Shown: positions 7,861 through 16,644 of the stretch, in pieces
Numbering within the stretch: the first letter of the stretch is position 1
Layout: each line of letters starts with the position of its first letter
From: Oscillospiraceae bacterium
Lineage (GTDB): Bacteria; Bacillota; Clostridia; Oscillospirales; Ruminococcaceae
Length of the DNA: 39,059 bases
NCBI GenBank assembly: GCA_021199855.1
Contig: JAJQHD010000038.1
Span: 81,930 to 120,988 of the forward strand
Direction of reading: 5' to 3'
The notes under the pieces: model-generated
What the model saw: the letters and a program-made list of their open reading frames with translations, nothing else
What the model was told of the DNA's origin: nothing
Databases searched by the model: none
Program-made: the position numbers and the translations under genes

Positions 7861-8735
7861 TTATCGTCATCCTCCTCATAGACTTCCTTCGCATTGTTCA
7901 TAAGCTTTGTTGAGATAGATTTGAAGTAATTATCGCCGTGAATGTCGATTACCGAGAGGCTGAGTGCTGATTTCCTGATGAATATGCTGTCATTGGATAA
8001 AATCGAAATAGTTTCTCCGCCATCCGCACGCAATGCTATGTGCCCGGACGCCTTCGTTCTTACTTCAATAATCTTGTTCGGGTCGAAAATCATAGCTCTT
8101 GCAGAAAGAGAATGTGGGCAGATGTGGGTGAATTCTATGCAATCCATAGATGGTTCAATAAGCGGTCCGCCTGCCGAAAGAGCGTATGCGGAAGCGCCCG
8201 TCGGGGTTGAGAAGATGATTCCGTCTGCTCTCAGGTGTGATACTGCAACTCCGTCTGCGAGAACCGTGAAGTCATTTAGGCTTTCCTTGAAGTCGTGAGT
8301 AATGACAACGTCGTTAAGGACGGTTTCGGTGCGGCTTTCACCATTTCCGAAATTGATAGTCACATCGAGCATCATTCTGTTTTCGGTTTTGTATTTTCCT
8401 GTGCAGAGGTTTTTAAGACAATCGAGCTCGCTTCTTTCAAGGGAAGCCATGAATCCAAGTCTTCCGCAGTTGATTCCCAAAAGCTTCTTTTGGTATTTTG
8501 CCGCGAGAGAAGCTATTTTAAGAATTGTTCCGTCACCGCCGATTGTTATGACAATGTCGCACTCAGAAACCGCCTCATCTAATGTCGATGCCTCTTCAGC
8601 TTTCCCACAGAAAACGCTGTTTGTATCAGGAGTCATCAAGACAGAAACGCCCAGAGATTTAAGAATCTCAATAACCTGAGCCGTACATTCCTCGGAATGG
8701 AGTTTTTCAAGATTTGGATATATAAAGACTGTCAT
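7857..8735 (-). CDS. nadK: NAD kinase
   Basis: Phosphorylates NAD to NADP. The protein has the GGDGT motif at 66-70 and the NE/D plus SPTGASAYALSAGGP region of the second domain. The frame is open for 26 more codons upstream, into the end of tlyA, but I place the start at the ATG at 8735: the sequence AAAGGATGG lies 8-11 bases before it and the protein then begins MTVFIYPN, as expected for this family, with a normal length of 292 residues. It overlaps argR by 4 bases. Confidence 0.95.
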   Translation of the reverse strand: MTVFIYPNLEKLHSEECTAQVIEILKSLGVSVLMTPDTNSVFCGKAEEASTLDEAVSECDIVITIGGDGTILKIASLAAKYQKKLLGINCGRLGFMASLERSELDCLKNLCTGKYKTENRMMLDVTINFGNGESRTETVLNDVVITHDFKESLNDFTVLADGVAVSHLRADGIIFSTPTGASAYALSAGGPLIEPSMDCIEFTHICPHSLSARAMIFDPNKIIEVRTKASGHIALRADGGETISILSNDSIFIRKSALSLSVIDIHGDNYFKSISTKLMNNAKEVYEEDDDK

Positions 8736-8760
8736 AACACTAGCCATCCTTTGATGTGAT

Positions 8761-9549
8761 TTATACTTTTGAAAATGCTTTACTGACGATTCCGGCAAAA
8801 TCTGGTATGTCAACTTTTACAGAATCCTTTGTACAGTATGCGAGATATTCGATATTTCCATCCCCACCCTTAATTGGTGATGGAATCATGCCAATTACGC
8901 TGAAACCGCTTGAAATCAGGTAACTGTAGATGTCCTCTAAAACTCTTATATGAGCCTGCTTGTCTTTGACAATCCCGCCTTTGCTGATGGCAGACTTCCC
9001 TGCCTCAAACTGTGGTTTTATCAGGAACACTGCTTTTCCAAATTCGCTTAAAATTCTCGTGGTGGCTGAAATTGCGAACTTCACTGAAATGAAAGATAAA
9101 TCCGCTGTGACAAAATCCACTTTTTTGTCTGTTGTGTTAACAGAAACGTCCTTGACATTTACGCCTTCTATATTTACAACTCTTGTGTCCTGAAGAAGCA
9201 TCTCGGCAAGCTGACCGTGACCGACATCTATCGAATAGACTTTTTCAGCACCATTCTGAAGCATACAGTCTGTGAATCCACCTGTAGAAGCTCCCAGATC
9301 AGCACATATAAGCCCGTCAAGGCATATGCTGAATTCGTTTATCGTCGCTTCAAGCTTCAATCCGCCACGACCGACATATTTAAGCTTGGTTCCCAGAAAA
9401 TCGATTATGTCGTTATCCGAGACATCAAGAGCAGGCTTCTGGCAAACTGTTCCGTTTACAGAGATTTCGCCGTTTTTGATTGCTTCTTTGGCGCGCTCCC
9501 GGCTGGAAAAGAATCCGTTTGACGTGAGATAGTAATCAAGCCTCGGCAT
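8761..9549 (-). CDS. tlyA: TlyA family rRNA methyltransferase (YqxC)
   Basis: A 262-residue protein with an N-terminal S4 RNA-binding domain (residues 1-60, RLDYYLTSNGFFSSRERAKEAI) followed by an FtsJ-type methyltransferase domain with the SAM site ADLGASTGGFTD. Members methylate the 2'-OH of ribose in 16S and/or 23S rRNA; the old name haemolysin is misleading. It overlaps the 3' end of dxs by 14 bases. The dxs-tlyA-nadK-argR-recN order is common in Firmicutes. Confidence 0.93.
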   Translation of the reverse strand: MPRLDYYLTSNGFFSSRERAKEAIKNGEISVNGTVCQKPALDVSDNDIIDFLGTKLKYVGRGGLKLEATINEFSICLDGLICADLGASTGGFTDCMLQNGAEKVYSIDVGHGQLAEMLLQDTRVVNIEGVNVKDVSVNTTDKKVDFVTADLSFISVKFAISATTRILSEFGKAVFLIKPQFEAGKSAISKGGIVKDKQAHIRVLEDIYSYLISSGFSVIGMIPSPIKGGDGNIEYLAYCTKDSVKVDIPDFAGIVSKAFSKV

Positions 9550-11356
9550 TGGTTTGCTCTTTCTTAATAGTAAGCTCTATCTGGTGCTCAGAAAGCCCGT
9601 AAAGCTCCAAAGCTTCACACACTTTCATGTGTGGTACAAAACCATTTATCGCGTGTGCTTCAATATTCGGACAAACAGATTTCAACTTCTGCCCTATTGA
9701 GCCTTCGTATTCGCTCTCTTCAAAAATATAAGCTTTACTGTATCCAGAAATGACGCTTCTGATGCCATCTGTAAGTGGAAATACCTTTACAAGCTTCATG
9801 AAGTCACATCCGAGGTTTTCAGCGGCTTTTTCAGTTTCTCCGGCTTCTCTGCCGTATGAGATGATGAGCGTATCGCTGTTTCTAGCGGTAATCGCATAGT
9901 CGCTGTCACAGACTGTATTTGAGGCTTCGCCTGATTTCGGATACCTTACTATGGCAATTCCTTTGTCATCATATATTGCTTTTTTGAGGCAATATTCGAG
10001 TTCCTTATAGTTTGAGGGAGAATAGATGGTGACGTTCGGGATAGTTGACAGGAATGGAATGTCGAATGTTCCCTGATGAGTCCTGCCGTCAGAGCCGACT
10101 ATTCCGGCATGGTCGACACCAATGACAATATGAACATTCCCAATTGCGGCATCGTGAATCAGCTGGTCGTAGCTTCTTTGCAGGAAGGAGGAATATACCG
10201 CGAATACTGGTATCATACCCATTTCAGCGAGCCCTGCCGCAAAGGTTATGGCATGACCTTCTGCAATCCCGACATCAAAGTATCTTTCCGGGTGCTTTCT
10301 TTTGAAATACTGAAGACCTGTTCCGTATTTCATGGAAGCGGTAATGGCACAGACTCTGTCATCCTTGTCAGCGATTTTGGTGAGTGCTTGTCCGAATGCG
10401 TCGGTAAAATCAAACTTGTGCTCAGGTAAAAGTCCTGTTTTGATATCGAACCCAGCAACACCATGGTAATTACCAGGGTTCTTCTCTGCCGGTTTGTAGC
10501 CTTTGCCTTTTTGGGTGTTCACCTGAACCAGTACAGGTCCGCCGAGAGATTTCGCATACTGCAGAGCATCTTCAAGGTTGCTGAGATCATGCCCGTCAAC
10601 CGGTCCAACATACTGAAAGCCTAAATCTTCAAACATAGTGCTGTGGAGCACCTTTTCTCTTACAACGCCCTTTGAGTCGCTAAGGAAGTTTGAAACAGGC
10701 TTACCTACTAACGGCACCGCCGAGATTATTCCTCTTGTGGTACTTTTCAGTGTACGATATGAATCTTTGATTCTGAGCTTTGAGAGATATTCTGCCAAGC
10801 CGCCGATATTTTTGGAGATGGACATTTCATTATAATTGAGAATAATGATTATATTAGCTCCGCTTCTGCCTGCGTTATTGAGACCTTCGTATGAAAGTCC
10901 ACCGGTCATTGCACCGTCACCGATAACAGCGATTGCATGGTGATTGTCGCCTTTAATCTTCATAGCTTGAGCAATTCCGAGAGCTGATGAAATCGATGTG
11001 GAGCTGTGTCCACTGATAACCGGGTCGTGGATTGATTCATCTGGAGCGGAAAAACCGGACAGTCCATCCTTCTGGCGGATTGTATCAAATTTATCCAGCC
11101 TTCCCGTGAGAATCTTATGTGTGTAGCATTGATGCCCGACGTCAAAAACTATTTTATCTTTCGGAGATTCAAAAACCTTATGTATAGCTACAGTAAGCTC
11201 GACAACTCCTAGGTTTGAGGACAAATGCCCGCCGTTTTCGGCTACAGTATTAATTATTATTTCTCGTATTTCTTTACAAAGCTCTATTTCTTCTTCTATT
11301 GTCAGCTTTTTCAAGTCTTCAGGAAGAGAAAGGCTTTCAAGCAGTTTGTTCTTCAA
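9536..11356 (-). CDS. dxs: 1-deoxy-D-xylulose-5-phosphate synthase
   Basis: First enzyme of the MEP isoprenoid pathway: condenses pyruvate with glyceraldehyde 3-phosphate using thiamine diphosphate. The 606-residue protein shows the DVGHQCYTHKILTGR region, the ThDP motif beginning GDGAMTGG, the EGHAITFAAGLA segment with the catalytic glutamate, and GRTHQGTFDIPFL. The start codon is TTG with only a weak AAAGAG upstream; no in-frame ATG exists close by, so initiation is probably poor or depends on coupling with ispA, which ends 21 bases upstream. It supplies precursors that the ispA product uses. Confidence 0.96.
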   Translation of the reverse strand: MKNKLLESLSLPEDLKKLTIEEEIELCKEIREIIINTVAENGGHLSSNLGVVELTVAIHKVFESPKDKIVFDVGHQCYTHKILTGRLDKFDTIRQKDGLSGFSAPDESIHDPVISGHSSTSISSALGIAQAMKIKGDNHHAIAVIGDGAMTGGLSYEGLNNAGRSGANIIIILNYNEMSISKNIGGLAEYLSKLRIKDSYRTLKSTTRGIISAVPLVGKPVSNFLSDSKGVVREKVLHSTMFEDLGFQYVGPVDGHDLSNLEDALQYAKSLGGPVLVQVNTQKGKGYKPAEKNPGNYHGVAGFDIKTGLLPEHKFDFTDAFGQALTKIADKDDRVCAITASMKYGTGLQYFKRKHPERYFDVGIAEGHAITFAAGLAEMGMIPVFAVYSSFLQRSYDQLIHDAAIGNVHIVIGVDHAGIVGSDGRTHQGTFDIPFLSTIPNVTIYSPSNYKELEYCLKKAIYDDKGIAIVRYPKSGEASNTVCDSDYAITARNSDTLIISYGREAGETEKAAENLGCDFMKLVKVFPLTDGIRSVISGYSKAYIFEESEYEGSIGQKLKSVCPNIEAHAINGFVPHMKVCEALELYGLSEHQIELTIKKEQTNAEA

Positions 11357-11377
11357 ATCTATCGCTCTTTTCGTTTG

Positions 11378-12274
11378 TTAATGTCTTCTGTCAAGCAGTT
11401 CGTATGCGAGCTCACACAAGAGCTCTGAACCTCTAATGCTTGATATTTCCGCAACTGCGGCTTCTGTATAGCGCTTCGCTTCGCTATATGCGGAATCTAT
11501 GCCCATAATGGTGGCATAGGTGTCCTTGCTTCGCTTCTCGTCGCTTCCAATCGGCTTCCCGAGTTCTTTTTCTGTTCCCGTAATATCTAAAATATCGTCA
11601 ATAATCTGGAATGCAAGCCCGAAATTCTCTGCGTATTCAGCGGCTTTTCTGACACACTCATCATCTGCACCTGCGAGTATAGCCCCGAACTGTGCAGACG
11701 CACTGAGTATACAACCGGTTTTAAGGGATGACATTTTTTTCAGGAAATCCAAATCAACTTTCTTGTTTTCCGAGATGAGGTCGAGTCTCTGTCCAAGAAT
11801 CATTCCCTGATTCCCTGCCGCTTTTGAAAGACAGTTGATGAGCCTGACAGCAGTTTCGGAAGATATACTGCTTTTCAGTGCACTATCGGAGATAATCTCA
11901 AACGGAAGTATAGCAAGACCGTCACCAGCTAAAAGCGCGGTGTCGACACCGTAAGCACAGTGGACGGATGGTTTGCCTCTGCGCATATCGTCGTTGTCCA
12001 TCTCCGGCATGTCATCATGAATAAGGGAAAACGTGTGCATAAGTTCGAGACAGGAAGCTAATTCGGTGATATCATCTTTGCCGCCGAAAAGCTTGTAAAA
12101 CTCGATACATAAAACCGGTCTTATCCGTTTTCCTCTGGCAGTAAGTGCATAGAACTCGGCATCTGTTACTTTTTGTTCTTCGTCATCTGACTTTGAAATA
12201 TATCCGTTATTGTAAAGATATTTATCGACTGCTTCCACATCTTGCTGAAAAATCGCTTGAAACTCAGGCTTCAT
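11378..12274 (-). CDS. ispA: Farnesyl diphosphate synthase (polyprenyl synthetase)
   Basis: Chain-elongating prenyltransferase of 298 residues. The first Asp-rich motif is DDMPEMD (87-93), with the two-residue insertion typical of bacterial farnesyl synthases, and the second is DDILD (226-230). An aromatic residue (F82) five positions before the first motif is the feature that stops products at C15, so farnesyl diphosphate is the likely product. A GTG three codons upstream lies inside the ribosome binding site (GAGGGTGA), so the ATG at 12274 is preferred. It overlaps xseB by 11 bases and feeds undecaprenyl phosphate and quinone-type lipids. Confidence 0.94.
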   Translation of the reverse strand: MKPEFQAIFQQDVEAVDKYLYNNGYISKSDDEEQKVTDAEFYALTARGKRIRPVLCIEFYKLFGGKDDITELASCLELMHTFSLIHDDMPEMDNDDMRRGKPSVHCAYGVDTALLAGDGLAILPFEIISDSALKSSISSETAVRLINCLSKAAGNQGMILGQRLDLISENKKVDLDFLKKMSSLKTGCILSASAQFGAILAGADDECVRKAAEYAENFGLAFQIIDDILDITGTEKELGKPIGSDEKRSKDTYATIMGIDSAYSEAKRYTEAAVAEISSIRGSELLCELAYELLDRRH

Positions 12275-12458
12275 TATTGTCACCCTCGTTTTCTTTAAGC
12301 TCGCTTCTTATGTCATTTATGCGCTTCAGGCACTCTTCTGAGAGAGTCATGCCTTCTTTATAGAGTGCAACAGTCTCTTCAAGAGATGTCTTGTCATCAT
12401 TAAGCTTTGCGCATATCTCTTTCAATCTCTTTATAGATTCATCAAAATTCATATTCAT
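12264..12458 (-). CDS. xseB: Exodeoxyribonuclease VII small subunit
   Basis: A 64-residue, mostly helical and charged protein with the family pattern FDESIKRLKEICAKLNDDKTSLEETVALYKEGM. Several copies bind the XseA helical arms to form the nuclease that degrades single-stranded DNA. The first ATG overlaps the xseA stop (ATGA). A second ATG two codons later (12452) has better spacing from the GAGGA sequence and could be the true start; the product would then have 62 residues. Confidence 0.95.
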   Translation of the reverse strand: MNMNFDESIKRLKEICAKLNDDKTSLEETVALYKEGMTLSEECLKRINDIRSELKENEGDNNEA

Positions 12459-13651
12459 TCCTCGTTATCTTCTAAAACTTTTGCCTCTGCTTGTCCATCC
12501 TTCATAACAATCTGGATTCTGCCGCTTAATTTTGAACTCTCTGTTACAAGATGCGAATCCTTATAAATGAGGGCATAGCCTTTTCCTAGGATATTCATCG
12601 GGTCGGCGGCTGACAATATGCTTTTATATCCGGAAATCTGAGCTTCGTATAGTTTCAGTCTGTGTGAAATTGAAGCTTTCATGGACTCTTGCATTGTGCT
12701 TAATTGGTACTCCGTTCTCATCAGCTTATTCTCCGGAGAAAGAGCCTCAATAACCGATTTAAAACTGGACACAGTGCTTGAAAGAGCATAGAGCCTTCTG
12801 TCTGTAAGTCTTGCAATTTCTTGCTTTAGCCTTGATATTTCCGAGGAAATAGCCATTATATCAGGAGTACAAAGCTCTGCTGCGGCAGTCGGAGTAGCGG
12901 CTCTGACATCAGCTACAAGGTCGGATAAAGTGAGGTCAACTTCGTGCCCCACAGCGGAAACAACGGGAGTTCTGCAGGCGTAAACAGCCATCACGACTGC
13001 CCTTGTGTTGAAGCAGGCTAAATCGTCGTCAGAACCACCGCCACGTGTAAGGATAATGACATCGGAATCGCTTTTATCTGCAAGTGAGAGCGCATTTGAA
13101 ATGCTATTTGGAGCTTCCAGTCCCTGAACTGTCGCCGGGAAAAGCTTGACTTCAGCTAGCGGGTATCTCCTTGCTATCGTGCTCCTGACATCATGTATAG
13201 CCGCACCAGATGGCGATGTTACAACTGCAATCTGTTTCGGATATTTTGGAAGAGGCTTTTTTGGCTTATTGAATACGCCTTTTTTTGATAGTTGCTCTTT
13301 AAGCTGTGCCAAAGCTATTGATTCTGTACCTTTGCCGTCAGGGACGAGCTGAGTACAATTGAGCTGATAAACTCCGTTTCTTTCGTAAACATCGATTCCA
13401 CCGAAGGCTATGACAGCTTGTCCGGCTTCCGGATAAAAGTTGAGTCTTGATGCGTTCTGAGCGAACATTATCGCCCGGATATTTGAGCTACCGTCTGTAA
13501 GGGCAAAATATATGTGTCCGGAATTACGATTGATTGATATATCAGAAATCTCGCCTCTGACGGCGATTCCCTTCAGCTTCGGGTCGCCCTTCAGTTTGAA
13601 TGAAATATAAGTATTGAGCGCTGAAACCGAAAGTATTGAGTTCAAAGCCAA
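12455..13651 (-). CDS. xseA: Exodeoxyribonuclease VII large subunit
   Basis: A 398-residue protein with an N-terminal OB fold (about 1-110), the catalytic domain (IAVVTSPSGAAIHDV, ILTRGGGSDDDLACFN, VSAVGHEVDLTLSDLVADVRAATPTAAAE) and a C-terminal helical arm that binds XseB. The start codon is TTG with AAAGGATGG upstream; it overlaps the end of the M22 gene by 10 bases. Bacillus has folD just before xseA; here the M22 gene takes that place. Confidence 0.96.
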   Translation of the reverse strand: MALNSILSVSALNTYISFKLKGDPKLKGIAVRGEISDISINRNSGHIYFALTDGSSNIRAIMFAQNASRLNFYPEAGQAVIAFGGIDVYERNGVYQLNCTQLVPDGKGTESIALAQLKEQLSKKGVFNKPKKPLPKYPKQIAVVTSPSGAAIHDVRSTIARRYPLAEVKLFPATVQGLEAPNSISNALSLADKSDSDVIILTRGGGSDDDLACFNTRAVVMAVYACRTPVVSAVGHEVDLTLSDLVADVRAATPTAAAELCTPDIMAISSEISRLKQEIARLTDRRLYALSSTVSSFKSVIEALSPENKLMRTEYQLSTMQESMKASISHRLKLYEAQISGYKSILSAADPMNILGKGYALIYKDSHLVTESSKLSGRIQIVMKDGQAEAKVLEDNEE

Positions 13652-14589
13652 AGTTTACACCCATCCTTTAGTGCTGAGAATATTGCCACACCGACTGCAT
13701 TGTCCTGCGAGAAAGCTGGCTCTGCAAAATAGGAATCGAAATCTTTTTCCAGTCGGTCTCTTATAAGCTTGTCCGACATGACTCCTCCGGCATATACGAC
13801 AGGAAGCGAGCCGAATTTGTCTATTGCGCTTGCTGTCATCTCGTAAATTGCCGTTTCAACAGATTTAAGTGCAAACAAAGCTATGTCGCATTTATCTGAG
13901 CCTTTATTGAACATATCTCTGCACTGATTCTCCACTCCGGAAAGGCAACAACTGTCGTCCTTGATGGTAGCTCTTGGCTTGAATTTTGCTGTTGATTCGC
14001 TTGCAAGCTTCTCTAATTCTTTTCCGCAAGGAAATCCCAGTCCAAGCATAACTCCTACCCTGTCGATGAGCTGTCCTGCTTTCAAATCAAGTGATGACGA
14101 GATTTCTGTTGCAGTGATAACTTCTTCCTTATCAGCTCTTATGAGCAGGCAATCGGTTGTCCCTCCGCTGACATGAAATGCTATGAACGGATTTTCGCTT
14201 TCGAGCAAATCAAGTCTTGAGCAAGAGTAAAGTGCCGCTAATACATGCCCAACCTGATGAGATGTCTTGTAAATCGGGATGTTCCCTACTGACGAGATAC
14301 TACATGCGACCGTCTCGCCAACCATAAAACACGGCATATAGGAGCCCTCGATGTTTCTTGGACGTGATGAAACGCCTATAGCGGTTACTTTCTCATTACA
14401 CTTTACAAGCCCATCTATTACTTCCGGGAGTTGTTTTACATGCTGGAACACAGCTTCCGATTGCCGAAGCCCTACTTCGCCTGATTTGACACTTAATAGC
14501 TTTTTATTCTGACGAACTGAATGAGTCGAAGAGTCATATATTGCGGCAGACGTTGTGTAATTGCTGGTGTCAATGCCTAAGTATATCAT
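13642..14589 (-). CDS. TsaD-like M22 / Kae1-fold protein (paralogue)
   Basis: A 315-residue ASKHA-fold protein resembling TsaD, the tRNA threonylcarbamoyl transferase. It begins MIYLGIDTSNYTTSAA, has SGGTTD at 141-146 and a C-terminal YAGGVMSDKLIRDRL matching the TsaD GGVAAN region. The metal site of TsaD is His-x-Glu-Gly-His; here it is H111-Q-V-G-H115, so both histidines remain but the intervening acidic residue is gone. Clostridia commonly carry such an M22 protein between nusB and xseA in addition to a genuine TsaD elsewhere. I therefore call it a paralogue of unknown role. The ATG overlaps its neighbour nusB (ATGA) and its end overlaps xseA, so it is firmly inside the operon. Confidence 0.85.
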   Translation of the reverse strand: MIYLGIDTSNYTTSAAIYDSSTHSVRQNKKLLSVKSGEVGLRQSEAVFQHVKQLPEVIDGLVKCNEKVTAIGVSSRPRNIEGSYMPCFMVGETVACSISSVGNIPIYKTSHQVGHVLAALYSCSRLDLLESENPFIAFHVSGGTTDCLLIRADKEEVITATEISSSLDLKAGQLIDRVGVMLGLGFPCGKELEKLASESTAKFKPRATIKDDSCCLSGVENQCRDMFNKGSDKCDIALFALKSVETAIYEMTASAIDKFGSLPVVYAGGVMSDKLIRDRLEKDFDSYFAEPAFSQDNAVGVAIFSALKDGCKLWL

Positions 14590-15005
14590 GTGAGACTTCC
14601 CGCCTCGAGACTCCTCGAGTATGTGCCAAGAACACCGTTTACAAATGCAACGTCCGTTTCCTGAGCGTATTTATTAACAAGCCCTACAGCTTCGTTTATT
14701 GAAACCTTTATTGGGATTCTGTCAGAAAGGTATTTGATTTCGTATACTGCGAGCCTGAGTGCCGCAAGATTAAGTTTTGGTATTCTTTCCAAGCTTCTTT
14801 TTGTGCTGAACTGAGAGATGATGGCGTCAATTTCTTCGAGGTGCTCGTAAACGCCCTCAACAGTACTGATTACCTCTTCGTTCACGGTTACCGCTTCGTT
14901 GTCCTTAGAGATTTCTATAAGCTCCGCAGGCGATTCGTCCCGAAAAGCTTTTTCAAAGATAAATATAAACTCCGATTCTCTTATGTCATGCCTTGTAATG
15001 CCCAT
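14586..15005 (-). CDS. nusB: Transcription antitermination factor NusB
   Basis: A 139-residue all-helical protein that pairs with NusE (S10) on boxA RNA to prevent termination in rRNA operons. The family pattern is seen in the N-terminal TRHDIRESEFIFIFEKAF and in the C-terminal IPKLNLAALRLAVYEIKYL...PIKVSINEAVGLVNKYAQETDVAFVNGVL. Start: ATG with AGGAAG upstream. It is translationally coupled to the following M22 gene. Confidence 0.94.
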   Translation of the reverse strand: MGITRHDIRESEFIFIFEKAFRDESPAELIEISKDNEAVTVNEEVISTVEGVYEHLEEIDAIISQFSTKRSLERIPKLNLAALRLAVYEIKYLSDRIPIKVSINEAVGLVNKYAQETDVAFVNGVLGTYSRSLEAGSLT

Positions 15006-15053
15006 TTAAACTTCCTGCCTTATTGTTATTAAAAAGCTTTTTTAACGCACGGA

Positions 15054-15079
15054 AACCAAGCCGTCTTATCAGCTTGGTT
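15054..15079 (-). other. Hairpin between yqhY and nusB
   Basis: AACCAAGC (15054-15061) and GCTTGGTT (15072-15079) form a perfect 8-base stem with a 10-base loop in the 85-base gap between yqhY and nusB. In the minus-strand RNA the stem is followed by only three U before CC, so it is a weak terminator at best; it may be a processing or attenuation site. Confidence 0.4.
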
Positions 15080-15090
15080 GAATCCGCTTT

Positions 15091-15453
15091 TTATTTGTAC
15101 TGACTCTCAGAAAAATCAACGTCAACTACAGAGACATTTACTTTAGACACTGTAACGCCTGTCATCGACTGAACTGCAGCTTTCACTCTGTCCTGAATCT
15201 GAGTGCATACGTTAGTTACGTTGTAACCGCTGTAGACGATTATCGAGATGGATATCTTTGCAACGCCGTCAAGCATGGTAACTCTGATTGCAGAGTTATC
15301 CATCTTGCTTGAAAACATTTTGAGTATATCAAATGAGCGGACCGAAATCTTTGAAACGCCGCTGACCTCCAATGCCGCATTCTTTGCAATCTGGATTATG
15401 ACGTTCTCGGATACTCTGAGAGTTCCCTTTCTTTTCTTTTCTGTGACTTCCAT
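15091..15453 (-). CDS. yqhY: Asp23/Gls24 family protein YqhY
   Basis: A 120-residue protein with the Asp23 pattern: an N-terminal GTLRVSENVIIQIAKNAALEVSGV, then the beta-strand IRVTMLDGVAKISISIIVYSGYNV and the helix CTQIQDRVKAAVQSMTGV. Asp23 proteins are cytoplasmic, often membrane-associated, and tied to envelope homeostasis; YqhY in Bacillus is linked to control of acetyl-CoA carboxylase, whose genes (accBC) normally sit next to it but are absent here. It starts a housekeeping transcript with its own promoter. AGGAGG precedes the ATG. Confidence 0.92.
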   Translation of the reverse strand: MEVTEKKRKGTLRVSENVIIQIAKNAALEVSGVSKISVRSFDILKMFSSKMDNSAIRVTMLDGVAKISISIIVYSGYNVTNVCTQIQDRVKAAVQSMTGVTVSKVNVSVVDVDFSESQYK

Positions 15454-15526
15454 TTATTTGTCCTCCTATATTCGTCATAAGGTACGGAAGAGACAATAAG
15501 TCTGCTTCGCATAAACATACAAATAC

Positions 15527-15555
15527 AGTATAGCACAAATCGGTCGCCGAAACAA
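15527..15555 (-). promoter_or_regulatory. Sigma-A promoter of the yqhY-nusB-... operon
   Basis: TTGTTT (-35, 15550-15555) and TATACT (-10, 15527-15532) are spaced by 17 bases, with an extended TGC before the -10. The site begins at the base after the spoIIIAH stop codon. It separates the sporulation operon from the housekeeping genes, so the latter need not depend on sporulation transcription. Confidence 0.7.
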
Positions 15556-16137
15556 CTACTTTACCTCAAAAATTCTGATATTTTCATTCTCAACATCCAC
15601 TTTCGAGAGCAAAATGTCTTTGATTTGTGCCGCTTGTGCGCTTGTCAAGCCTTCTGACTTTACAACTATATTTGCATTTTCACCGTCCAGATAGCAGACA
15701 CAGTCTTCAAAGCCAGCCGCTATGACCAGATTTTCGACAATCGTCTCACTTTCTATCAGTGAAGAAAGCGCTACAGCATTCTCTGTATAGGTCGCAAGCT
15801 CTTCGTCCGAGATGTCTCCTCCGTCCAGCATCATTTTAAGGGTTTCGACTGCCGTATCTCTCAATGTGAGTTTTTCAAGCCTTGCCTGTGCAAAGTAATC
15901 GTCAGATGAGTAGTCGACTATCTCTGTGCCATTTACATACGTTATCTCGCCGTATACATCGCTCATGTCAAGGCTTGTGACGACATCTGTAGCTTTCAGG
16001 TCGGTATTTGTTAGCTCATAGTTAGCGTACACAGCTATCCCCAGAAGCAGTACGAGGCATGTGATGATAATCTGCCTTTTTGAAATCTTCGGGTCGAATC
16101 TGAATTTTGTATTTCTTTTTGCCATTGCAGTTGCCAT
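15556..16137 (-). CDS. spoIIIAH: Stage III sporulation protein AH
   Basis: A 193-residue mother-cell membrane protein whose extracellular domain binds forespore SpoIIQ, forming the channel between the two compartments during engulfment. One membrane helix (about 24-44) follows a basic N-terminus. The C-terminal domain has the ring-building fold and ends with a conserved-type region GLTSAQAAQIKDILLSKV. The ATG has AGGAGAG upstream with a 6-base spacer. It is the last gene of the spoIIIA operon. Confidence 0.92.
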   Translation of the reverse strand: MATAMAKRNTKFRFDPKISKRQIIITCLVLLLGIAVYANYELTNTDLKATDVVTSLDMSDVYGEITYVNGTEIVDYSSDDYFAQARLEKLTLRDTAVETLKMMLDGGDISDEELATYTENAVALSSLIESETIVENLVIAAGFEDCVCYLDGENANIVVKSEGLTSAQAAQIKDILLSKVDVENENIRIFEVK

Positions 16138-16149
16138 TGAAATCTCTCC

Positions 16150-16644
16150 TTAGTTACTTTTTGCTACATAAACTTTATTCGATGGTATATCCAAAACGGT
16201 CGAAACCGCTTTTATGACCTGTTCCTGAATTACTGCCCTATCGCCTCCTGTACAGACTACAAGTACACCGCTTACCTGTGGATTGTCTATTCTCTCTATC
16301 AACGCCTCCTTATTTCCGATAATTACTGTTTCTGTTTTCGTTTCAAGCTCGTCTTTGTCGATATCTGTTGTGTAGACATAGGAAGCCGAGCTTTCTATTG
16401 TCAACATGACTGTCACGTCACCAACGCCGTCTATCTTTGAAATAATCTCTTCAAGCTGAAGTCTGAGCTCTTCTGCGTATTTTGAACTCATATCCGGAAT
16501 TGTCTCTAAATCTTCTGAAACCTCATTATCACTCTCAAAGCCGTTAAGAGCCAGAATCAGAATAACCGAAAGAACTGCGACGCCAAGATAAATCAGCTGT
16601 TTGCTTGAAAGCCTGAACTTCTCTTTAAGTTTGTCAAGATTCAT
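16150..16644 (-). CDS. spoIIIAG: Stage III sporulation protein AG
   Basis: A 164-residue protein with one N-terminal membrane helix (about 17-33) and a ring-building-motif domain (LRLQLEEIISKIDGVGDVTVMLTIES...VSGVLVVCTGGDRAVIQEQVIKAVSTVLDI) related to secretion-ring proteins. SpoIIIAG forms the large ring of the feeding channel. The start overlaps the end of spoIIIAF by 11 bases, with GGAGGACG as ribosome binding site inside that gene. Confidence 0.92.
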   Translation of the reverse strand: MNLDKLKEKFRLSSKQLIYLGVAVLSVILILALNGFESDNEVSEDLETIPDMSSKYAEELRLQLEEIISKIDGVGDVTVMLTIESSASYVYTTDIDKDELETKTETVIIGNKEALIERIDNPQVSGVLVVCTGGDRAVIQEQVIKAVSTVLDIPSNKVYVAKSN

